Shown: one piece after another, positions 31,855-38,655 of the stretch
Layout: the number at the start of each line of letters is the position of its first letter
Numbering within the stretch: the stretch's first letter is position 1
NCBI GenBank assembly: GCA_963746175.1
Contig: CAVVAH010000001.1
Coordinates: 1-64,000 of the forward strand
Direction: 5' to 3'
Length of the DNA: 64,000 bases
Source: CAVVAH01 sp963746175
GTDB lineage: Bacteria > Actinomycetota > Actinomycetes > JACCUZ01
The notes under the pieces: generated by a model
Told to the model about the DNA's origin: nothing
Seen by the model: the letters and a program-made list of their open reading frames with translations, nothing else
Databases searched by the model: none
Made by a program: the position numbers and the translations under genes

Positions 31855-33456
31855 TCAGGGCATCCGCTCGTAGGCCGGGATGGTGAGGAAGTCCTCGAAG
31901 TCGTCGGCGAGGGCCATCTCGGTGAACAGCGAGCGGGCGTCGTCCCAGCGGCCCTGGGCGAAGGAGTCGCCTGCCTTGTCGCGGATGGTTGCCATCTCCT
32001 CCTCGATGAGCCGCTCGACGAGGTCGCGGGTGACGGCCTGGCCGTCGTCGAGGGTGACGTCGTTGTTCAGCCACTGCCACACCTGGGAGCGGGAGATCTC
32101 CGCTGTGGCGGCGTCCTCCATCATGTTGTTGATGCCCACGGCACCGGAGCCGCGCAGCCATGCCTCGAGGTACTGCACGCCGACGCTGATGTTGCTGCGC
32201 AGCCCGGCCTCGGTCACGGTGCCGGGGGTGGACCGCACGTCGAGCAGCTGGTCCGCGGTCACGTGGACCTCGTCACGGGTGCGGTCGACCTGGTTCGGCT
32301 TGTCCCCGAGCACCGAGTCGAAGACCTCGGTGCACAGCGGGACCATCGCCGGGTGCGCGACCCATGACCCGTCGAAGCCGTCGCCGGCCTCGCGGGTCTT
32401 GTCGTCGCGGACCTTGTCGAAAGCCCCCTTGTTGGTCGCCTCGTCCTTGCTGGGGATGAAGGCGGCCATGCCGCCGATCGCGTGCGCGCCGCGCTTGTGG
32501 CAGGTGCGCACCAGCAGCTCGGTGTAGGCCCGCATGAACGGCACCGTCATGGTCACCGAGTTGCGGTCCGGCAGCAGGAAGTCGGCACCCCGGGTGCGGA
32601 ACTTCTTGATCACCGAGAACATGTAGTCCCAGCGGCCCGCGTTCAGGCCGGCGGAGTGGTCGCGCAGCTCGTGGAGGATCTCCTCCATCTCGAACGCCGC
32701 CGGGTAGGTCTCGATCAGGACGGTGGCGCGGATCGTGCCCCGAGGGATGCCGAGTGCGTCCTGTGCGTGCACGAACACGTCGTTCCAGAGTCGTGCCTCC
32801 AGGTGACTCTCCATCTTCGGCAGGTAGAAGTACGGGCCCAGCCCGTTGTCGATCTGCTTCTGCGCGCAGTGGAAGAAGTACAGCCCGAAGTCGGTGAGCG
32901 AACCCGAGGTGCGCTCGCCGTCGACCAGGACGTGCTTCTCCGGCAGGTGCCACCCCCGCGGCCGGACCACGATGGTGGCGACCTCGTCGGCGAGGGCGTA
33001 GCTCTTGCCCTCGGGCGAGGTGAAGTCGATGGCCCGGTCGATCGCGTCGCGCAGGTTCAGCTGGCCCTCGACCAGGTTCTCCCACAGCGGCGTGTTCGCG
33101 TCCTCCAGGTCGGCCAGCCACACCTTCGCCCCGGAGTTCAGCGCGTTGATGGTCATCTTGCGGTCCGTCGGGCCGGTGATCTCCGCACGCCGGTCGACCA
33201 GTCCGGGCGCGGGCGACGCGACCCGCCACGCGTCGTCCTCTCGGACGTCCTTGGTCTCGGCCAGGAAGTCCAGCGTGCCGCCCGCGGCCAGCTCGGCGTA
33301 CCGCTGGCGGCGCAGGTCCAGCAGCTCCCGCCGCCGGGCGTCGAAGGCACGGTGCAGGCCGGCCAGGAACTCCAGGGCAGCCGGCGTGAGGACCTCGTCG
33401 TAGCGGTCCTTCATCGGGGCGTCGATGCGGACCCCGTCAGGTGCCGTGCTGCTCAT
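31855..33456 (-). CDS. aceB: malate synthase A
   Basis: A 533-residue malate synthase A, which condenses glyoxylate with acetyl-CoA to give malate. The length equals that of the classical enzyme. The signature region around ETYPAAFEMEEILHELRDHS and GLNAGRWDYMFS is intact, as is the N-terminal DLEDANTPLW. ATG 33456 follows GAGGAG and overlaps the glycerate kinase stop (ATGA). No isocitrate lyase gene is in the window, so this enzyme seems dedicated to glyoxylate from glycolate and purines rather than to the glyoxylate shunt. Confidence 0.93.
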   Translation of the reverse strand: MSSTAPDGVRIDAPMKDRYDEVLTPAALEFLAGLHRAFDARRRELLDLRRQRYAELAAGGTLDFLAETKDVREDDAWRVASPAPGLVDRRAEITGPTDRKMTINALNSGAKVWLADLEDANTPLWENLVEGQLNLRDAIDRAIDFTSPEGKSYALADEVATIVVRPRGWHLPEKHVLVDGERTSGSLTDFGLYFFHCAQKQIDNGLGPYFYLPKMESHLEARLWNDVFVHAQDALGIPRGTIRATVLIETYPAAFEMEEILHELRDHSAGLNAGRWDYMFSVIKKFRTRGADFLLPDRNSVTMTVPFMRAYTELLVRTCHKRGAHAIGGMAAFIPSKDEATNKGAFDKVRDDKTREAGDGFDGSWVAHPAMVPLCTEVFDSVLGDKPNQVDRTRDEVHVTADQLLDVRSTPGTVTEAGLRSNISVGVQYLEAWLRGSGAVGINNMMEDAATAEISRSQVWQWLNNDVTLDDGQAVTRDLVERLIEEEMATIRDKAGDSFAQGRWDDARSLFTEMALADDFEDFLTIPAYERMP

Positions 33457-34652
33457 GCCGGACTCCTCGTCGTGGTGCGGGTGGGCAGGTGGTGTGCGTG
33501 GAACGCGTGCGTCGCGAGCTCCGTGAGCAGCCGCGCGGCGTCGCGCTGCGCGACGACGCTGTCCGGCTCGATGTCGAGCAGGGCGTGGACGCCGACCACG
33601 CCGAGGTCGCGGAACGCCGTGCGCGCCGCGTCGTCCAGGTCGACCCGGCCGGCAAGCAGGATGACCGGGACGCCGGCCCGGCACGCCCGCCGGGCGACGC
33701 CCACCGGGGCCTTGCCTGACAGCGTCTGCGCGTCGACCGAGCCCTCGCCCGTCACGACCAGGTCGCTGCCCGCGAGCGCGTCGTCGAACCCCACCAGGTC
33801 GAGCAGCAGGTCGATGCCCGGCGTGAGGCGGGCGCCGAGGAATGCCAGGGCGCCGGCCCCCACGCCACCGGCCGCACCGGCACCCGCCGCCGCCACGTCG
33901 ACCCCGAGGTCCCGCCGCAGGACCTCGGCAAGCCGGACCAGTCCCGCGTCGAGGACCGCGACGTCCTCGGGCGACGCACCCTTCTGCGGCGCGTAGACCC
34001 GTGCGGCGCCGTGCGGCCCGGTCAGCGGGTTGTCGACGTCCGAGGCGACGACCACCTCGACGTCGCGCAGCCGCGGGTCCAGCCCGGACACGTCGATGCG
34101 GTCCAGGTCGGACAGGGCACCGCCGCCCGGTGGGAGCTCCGCGCCGGCCCGGTCCAGGAACCGGGCGCCGAGCGCGGCCGCCAGACCGGTGCCGCCGTCG
34201 GTCGTGGCGCTGCCGCCGATCGCCAGCACGAGCCGCTCCACCCCGGACGCCAGTGCCGCGGCGACCAGCTGGCCGGTGCCGCGGGTCGAGGCGCGCAGCG
34301 GGTCGGGTCGCCCGCCCGGCAGCAGGCCGAGCCCGGAGGCGGTGGCGAGCTCGACCACGGCGGTCCGCCGGGGGGTCCCCGCCGGGCTGAGGGCGAGGGT
34401 CGCCCGGACCGGATCGCCCGTCGGGCCGCTCACGCCGACCTCGAGGGGATCCCAGCCGGCGGCCAGCACCATGGCCACGGTGCCCTCGCCGCCGTCGGCG
34501 ACCGGCCGGTGCAGGACGTCGAGCGTCACGCCGGCGGTGGCTGCCGCCGTCCGGAGCCCGGTCCCCACCGCCACCGCGACCTGGTCCGCGGGGAGGCTCC
34601 CCTTGAACGAGTCGGGCGCGACGAGGACGGTGAGCCGCGGTCCTGCGCCCAC
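33453..34652 (-). CDS. glxK: glycerate kinase
   Basis: A 399-residue type 1 glycerate kinase (GlxK/GarK family). It has the N-terminal APDSFKGSLPADQVA, the RPVADGGEGT motif, the glycine-rich GGSATTDGGTGLA and the C-terminal VTGEGSVDAQTLSGKAP. It phosphorylates D-glycerate to 2-phosphoglycerate, the last step of the tartronate-semialdehyde route from glyoxylate. It is the first gene of the six-gene leftward operon and lies under the promoter at 34665-34730. GTG 34652 has GGAAGGA about 10 nt before it. Glyoxylate carboligase and tartronate semialdehyde reductase are not in the window. Confidence 0.9.
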   Translation of the reverse strand: MGAGPRLTVLVAPDSFKGSLPADQVAVAVGTGLRTAAATAGVTLDVLHRPVADGGEGTVAMVLAAGWDPLEVGVSGPTGDPVRATLALSPAGTPRRTAVVELATASGLGLLPGGRPDPLRASTRGTGQLVAAALASGVERLVLAIGGSATTDGGTGLAAALGARFLDRAGAELPPGGGALSDLDRIDVSGLDPRLRDVEVVVASDVDNPLTGPHGAARVYAPQKGASPEDVAVLDAGLVRLAEVLRRDLGVDVAAAGAGAAGGVGAGALAFLGARLTPGIDLLLDLVGFDDALAGSDLVVTGEGSVDAQTLSGKAPVGVARRACRAGVPVILLAGRVDLDDAARTAFRDLGVVGVHALLDIEPDSVVAQRDAARLLTELATHAFHAHHLPTRTTTRSPA

Positions 34653-34664
34653 ACGAACCAGTCC

Positions 34665-34730
34665 TTCCGCGGTGTGGAAGGTGCGTTCTGCTGCGCGGAA
34701 ACCCTAGGCAGCAGATGGTTGCCCGGTCAA
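34665..34730 (-). promoter_or_regulatory. promoter and two 15-bp operator boxes of the glyoxylate operon
   Basis: On the minus strand TTGACC (34730-34725), an 18-bp spacer and TAGGGT (34706-34701) make a good promoter; transcription should start near 34694. Two similar boxes follow: 34686-34700 (between -10 and start) and 34665-34679 (leader). Their pattern is TTCCGCGnnGnnGAA in opposite orientations, with 11 of 15 matches. Their starts are 21 bp apart, two helical turns. Position implies repression; an IclR/AllR-type regulator responding to glyoxylate or allantoin is my guess. Confidence 0.6.
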
Positions 34731-34801
34731 GGGTGGTTGCTCCCGGTTCGTCCGCTCGAGACGATGGCGCCATCGGGACGAGTCCGGCGTACCGTGTGCT
34801 C

Positions 34802-35743
34802 GTGACCACAGCTCCCGTGGTCGACGACTTCTCCCACGAGGCGTTCTTCTACGCCGACCTCGGCGAGTTCCTCGACCAGGCATGCGGCTTCGTCCGCGAC
34901 GGCCTGGAGCACGACGAGGCCGTCCTCGTCGCGACCGGTGGCGAGCGGCTCGCGGCGCTGCGCCAGCTCTTCGGCGGCGAGCCGGACGTGGGGCTGGCCG
35001 ACATGGCCGAGGTGGGCGTCAACCCGGCCCGGATCATCCCGCTGTGGCGCGAGTTCCTCGACGAGAACGCCGCCGCCGGCCGACCGGTGCGCGGCATCGG
35101 CGAGCCGATCTGGGCCGGCCGCAGCGACGCCGAGCTCGCCGAGTGCCACCAGCACGAGGCGCTGCTCAACGTCGCGTTCGCCGACGGCCCCGGCTGGCGG
35201 CTGCTGTGCCCCTACGACGTGACGGCGCTGCCGCCCGACGTCGTCCAGCAGGCCCGCGGCACGCACCCCGTCCTGCTGGAGAGCGGCCGGTTCGTCAGCA
35301 GCGACGTCTATCACCGCGAGGCCGGTCGCCGGGCGCTGCGGCACTGGCCGCTGCCGCCGGCGCCCGAGACGGCCACTCCGGTGGGCTTCGGTGCCGGCGA
35401 CCTCGGCGAGGTACGCCGGCAGGTGCTCGATGTCTGCCTCGCGGAGGGACTCGGCCACCAGCGTGCCGACGACCTCGTCCTGTGCGCCGACGAGCTGGCC
35501 GCCAACAGCCTGCTGCACGGCGGCGGCCGCGGCGAGCTGCGGCTGTGGCGCGACCACGACGCGGTGGTCTGCGAGGTGAGCGACGCCGGCACCATCGACG
35601 ACCCGCTGGCCGGTCGGCGCGCGCCGTCGCTCGACCGGGTCGGCGGCCGCGGGCTGTGGCTGGCGAACCAGCTCTGCGACCTCGTGCAGCTGCGGTCCGG
35701 TGCTGCCGGCACCGTCGTCCGCCTGCACATGTGCCTCGGCTGA
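34802..35743 (+). CDS. MEDS-HATPase anti-sigma regulator (RsbA-like)
   Basis: A 313-residue protein. The N-terminal MEDS domain (FSHEAFFYADLGEFLDQACGF) binds small methylated or signalling ligands in related proteins. The C-terminal GHKL ATPase has the N-box CADELAANSLLHGGGR and G-box SDAGTIDDPL...GGRGLWLA. In actinobacteria such proteins control SigB-like stress sigma factors. TACCGT (34790-34795) ends 6 nt before GTG 34802, suggesting a leaderless message. A perfect palindrome GATGGCGCCATC (34763-34774) occupies the -35 zone. It lies between the two purine/glyoxylate operons; a link is possible but unproven. Confidence 0.8.
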   Translation: MTTAPVVDDFSHEAFFYADLGEFLDQACGFVRDGLEHDEAVLVATGGERLAALRQLFGGEPDVGLADMAEVGVNPARIIPLWREFLDENAAAGRPVRGIGEPIWAGRSDAELAECHQHEALLNVAFADGPGWRLLCPYDVTALPPDVVQQARGTHPVLLESGRFVSSDVYHREAGRRALRHWPLPPAPETATPVGFGAGDLGEVRRQVLDVCLAEGLGHQRADDLVLCADELAANSLLHGGGRGELRLWRDHDAVVCEVSDAGTIDDPLAGRRAPSLDRVGGRGLWLANQLCDLVQLRSGAAGTVVRLHMCLG

Positions 35744-35780
35744 CCGGGCCGTGCTGCCTTCGCCTGCCACCTGACGGTCC

Positions 35781-35833
35781 GTGACAGCCGGTGCTGGGCG
35801 GTGCATGATCGCCGGACGCGCACGCGCAGGAGG
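35781..35833 (+). promoter_or_regulatory. promoter of the xanthine dehydrogenase/purine operon
   Basis: GTGACA (35781-35786), a 17-bp spacer and CATGAT (35804-35809) form a fair sigma-70-like promoter. The AGGAGG ribosome site at 35828-35833 precedes ATG 35847 by 13 nt. No obvious copy of the boxes seen in front of glxK is present here. Confidence 0.5.
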
Positions 35834-35846
35834 TCGAGCCGTCACC

Positions 35847-36722
35847 ATGGAGTTCCTGGCACCGTCCACGTGGTCCGACGCGCTCGAGGCGCGCAGCGCG
35901 CACCCGGACGCGGTGGCGATCGCCGGCGGCACCGATGTCATGGTCGAGCTCAACTTCGACCGGCACCGGCCGCCGGCGCTGCTCGACCTGACCCGGGTAC
36001 CGGAGCTGGTGGAGTGGTCGCGGACCGACGACGGCGGCGTGCGGCTCGGCGCGGGTGTCCCGTACACCCGGCTGATGCGGGAGCTGGCCGACCTGTCCCC
36101 GGGTCTGGTGATGGCCGCGCGGACGGTCGGCTCCCCGCAGATCCGCGCACGTGGCACGGTCGGCGGCAACCTCGGGTCGGCGTCTCCCGCCGGCGACTGC
36201 CACCCGGTGCTGCTCGCCGTCGACGCGGTCGTCGAGGCCGCGTCGGTGCGCGGCACCCGCACGATCCCGGTGGCCGACTTCTTCACCGGGGTGAAGAAGC
36301 ACGCCCTCGAGCCCGACGAGCTCATCGCCGCCGTGCTGCTGCCACCGGGCAGCGGGCTGGAGCAGTTCGCGAAGATCGGCACCCGCAACGCGATGGTCAT
36401 CGCGGTCACGTCGTTCGGTCTCGCGCTGCACCCCGAGCGGCAGGCGGTCGGGGCGGCTCTCGGCTCGGCCGCGCCGACACCGCGGCACGCGCGGCAGGCC
36501 GAGCAGTTCCTCGCCGCAGCGCTCACCGACGACGGGCTGTGGGAGTCACGCGGCGCGATCCCCGCGAGCACTGCGGCCCGGTTCGGCGACCTGGTCGCCG
36601 CCGACGCGGCACCGATCGACGACGTGCGTGGCACCGCGTCGTACCGCCGGCACGCGCTGTCGGTGCTGGCTCGCCGCACCCTCGGCTGGGCCTGGACCGA
36701 CTACCAGGCGAAGGCGGCGTGA
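35847..36722 (+). CDS. xdhB: xanthine dehydrogenase FAD-binding subunit
   Basis: A 291-residue FAD domain of the molybdenum hydroxylase family. IAGGTDVMVELN binds FAD, and TVGSPQIRARGTVGGNLGSASPAGDC is the strongly conserved second FAD loop. It carries electrons between the Fe-S subunit and NAD. First gene of the rightward purine operon; the stop overlaps the ATG of a 34-codon ORF (TGATG). The gene order FAD, Fe-S, deaminase, Mo subunit resembles the split bacterial Xdh operons. Confidence 0.9.
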   Translation: MEFLAPSTWSDALEARSAHPDAVAIAGGTDVMVELNFDRHRPPALLDLTRVPELVEWSRTDDGGVRLGAGVPYTRLMRELADLSPGLVMAARTVGSPQIRARGTVGGNLGSASPAGDCHPVLLAVDAVVEAASVRGTRTIPVADFFTGVKKHALEPDELIAAVLLPPGSGLEQFAKIGTRNAMVIAVTSFGLALHPERQAVGAALGSAAPTPRHARQAEQFLAAALTDDGLWESRGAIPASTAARFGDLVAADAAPIDDVRGTASYRRHALSVLARRTLGWAWTDYQAKAA

Positions 36723-36826
36723 TGACCACCCCACGAAAGCGCTCGCGCGTCAGCCTGGCATGGCGGCGAACGGCTGACAGCACGGCGGTCGACGTGCGCT
36801 CACGCTTCCGCGGGGGCCTCGGATGA
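36722..36826 (+). CDS. small basic ORF coupled on both sides inside the xdh operon
   Basis: A 34-codon ORF, rich in Arg and Ser (MTTPRKRSRVSLAWRR and onward). Its ATG shares a base with the xdhB stop (TGATG) and its TGA overlaps the ATG of the Fe-S subunit (ATGA), so ribosomes can pass through all three. I recognise no family. It may be a real micro-protein or only a coupling leader; base use is like its neighbours. Confidence 0.4.
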   Translation: MTTPRKRSRVSLAWRRTADSTAVDVRSRFRGGLG

Positions 36827-37284
36827 GGGTCGAGCTGACGGTCAACGGCGAGAAGCGGCAGGCCGACGACGTGTGGGAGGGCGAGAGCCTGCTGTACGTC
36901 CTGCGCGAGCGGCTCGGGCTGCCCGGCTCCAAGAACGCGTGCGAGCAGGGCGAGTGCGGGTCCTGCTCGGTCTACCTCGACGGCGACGTCGTGTGCGCCT
37001 GCCTCGTCGCTGCCGGGCAGGCGCAGGACCGCGACGTCGTCACCGTCGAGGGGCTGGCCGACGGCGAGACGCTCGACCCGGTGCAGCAGGCGTTCCTCGA
37101 CGCCGGCGCCGTGCAGTGCGGCTTCTGCACCCCCGGCCTGGTCGTCGCCGTGCACGACCTGCTGGCCCGGGTGCCGCAGCCGGACGACGAGACGGTGCGC
37201 GAGGCGCTGGCCGGCAACCTGTGCCGCTGCACCGGCTACGAGGCGATCCTCGCCGCCGTCCGGCAGGCCGCGGGGCGGACATGA
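36823..37284 (+). CDS. xdhC: xanthine dehydrogenase 2Fe-2S subunit
   Basis: A 153-residue two-cluster ferredoxin-like subunit. The first 2Fe-2S cluster uses CEQGECGSC (Cys40, 45, 48) plus Cys60; the second uses CGFC (Cys99, 102) and CRC (Cys134, 136) in NLCRCTGYE. All ligands are present. It relays electrons from the molybdenum site to FAD. The symbol follows the E. coli XdhABC naming for the Fe-S subunit; other systems call it XdhA or PucE. Its stop overlaps the next start (ATGA). Confidence 0.92.
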   Translation: MRVELTVNGEKRQADDVWEGESLLYVLRERLGLPGSKNACEQGECGSCSVYLDGDVVCACLVAAGQAQDRDVVTVEGLADGETLDPVQQAFLDAGAVQCGFCTPGLVVAVHDLLARVPQPDDETVREALAGNLCRCTGYEAILAAVRQAAGRT

Positions 37285-38651
37285 CCCTTGTCGTCGACGG
37301 GGCGACCGTCGTCACGGTCGACGGCGACTCGGGCGCCGGCACCGAGCACGCGACCGGGCACGTGGTGGTCGACGGCAGCCGCATCACCGCGGTCGGCTCC
37401 GGGACGGCGCCGGACGACGTCCGGCGGTCCGCCGACCGTGTCGTCGACGGCGGCGGCTGCGTGCTCACGCCCGGCTTCGTCAACACCCACCAGCACCTCT
37501 ACCAGTGGGCCACCCGCGGCCTCGCGGTCGACGCCACGCTCTTCGAGTGGCTGACCGAGCTCTACCCGGTCTGGGCCGGCATCGACGAGGAGGTGGTGCG
37601 GTCCGCATCGGCCGCCGCGCTCGGCTGGCTCGCGCGCACCGGCTGCACGACGAGCACCGACCACCACTACGTCTTCCCGGCCGGGGCCGGCGACCTCCTC
37701 GGCGCGGAGGTGGCGTCCGCGGCGGCCGTCGGGCTGCGGTTCCACCCGACCCGCGGCTCGATGGACCTCGGCCGGAGCCAGGGCGGGCTGCCTCCCGACG
37801 CGGTCGTCGAGGACCTCGACGTCGTGCTCTCGGCCACCGAGGAGGCCATCACGCGCTTCCACGACCCGTCGCCGGGCGCCATGGTGCGGGTCGCGGTCGC
37901 GCCGTGCTCGCCGTTCTCGGTCACCGCGGAGCTCATGACGGAGGCCGCGGCGCTCGGGCGACGGCACGGCGTGCGGTTGCACACGCACCTCGCGGAGACG
38001 GCCGACGAGGAGGACTTCTGCCGGGAGCGGTTCGGCGCGACCCCGACGGAGTACGTCGACTCGCTCGGCTGGCTCGGGCCGGACGTCTGGATGGCGCACG
38101 CCGTGCACCTCGACGACGCCGCGGTCGCGCGGTTCGCGGCGACCGGCACCGGCGTCGCGCACTGCCCGTCGAGCAACGCCCGCCTCGGCGCCGGCATCGC
38201 GCGCACCCGCGAGCTCGTCGACGCCGGCGTACCTGTCGGGCTGGGGGTCGACGGCGCCGCGTCCAACGAGGCGGGCTCGCTGCTCGAGGAGCTGCGGCAC
38301 GCCGCCCTGTTCGCCCGAGCCGTCGGCGGCCCGACCGCGCTCGGCGTCCGTGACGCGCTCCGGCTCGCGACGAGGGGCGGCGCGCAGGTGCTCGGCCGCG
38401 ACGACGAGCTCGGCAGCATCGAGGTCGGCAAGCTCGCCGACCTCGCGCTCTGGCGGGTCGACACCCTGCCGCACGCCGGCATCGCCGACCTGGTGGCCGC
38501 CCTGGCGCTCGGGTCACCGCCACCGCTGCGCCTGCTGCTCGTCGACGGGCGTCCTGTCGTCGAGGACGACCGGCTCGTCACTGTCGACGAGGACGTGCTC
38601 GCCCACGACGCCGCCGTCGCGTCGCGGACCCTGCTGGAGCGTGCGGAGTGA
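37281..38651 (+). CDS. 8-oxoguanine deaminase-like amidohydrolase
   Basis: A 456-residue amidohydrolase of the AtzA/TrzN-like cytosine/guanine deaminase group. Metal site: NTHQHLYQW (His70, His72), LHTHLAET and LGVDGAASNE. The segment FHPTRGSMDLGRSQGGLPPD is characteristic of 8-oxoguanine deaminases, which convert 8-oxoguanine to urate (guanine and isocytosine are poorer substrates). Placed between Xdh subunits, it would feed oxidised or free guanine into urate/xanthine degradation. The start overlaps the Fe-S gene (ATGA) and it ends 4 nt before the next ATG. Confidence 0.85.
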   Translation: MTLVVDGATVVTVDGDSGAGTEHATGHVVVDGSRITAVGSGTAPDDVRRSADRVVDGGGCVLTPGFVNTHQHLYQWATRGLAVDATLFEWLTELYPVWAGIDEEVVRSASAAALGWLARTGCTTSTDHHYVFPAGAGDLLGAEVASAAAVGLRFHPTRGSMDLGRSQGGLPPDAVVEDLDVVLSATEEAITRFHDPSPGAMVRVAVAPCSPFSVTAELMTEAAALGRRHGVRLHTHLAETADEEDFCRERFGATPTEYVDSLGWLGPDVWMAHAVHLDDAAVARFAATGTGVAHCPSSNARLGAGIARTRELVDAGVPVGLGVDGAASNEAGSLLEELRHAALFARAVGGPTALGVRDALRLATRGGAQVLGRDDELGSIEVGKLADLALWRVDTLPHAGIADLVAALALGSPPPLRLLLVDGRPVVEDDRLVTVDEDVLAHDAAVASRTLLERAE

Positions 38652-38655
38652 CTCG

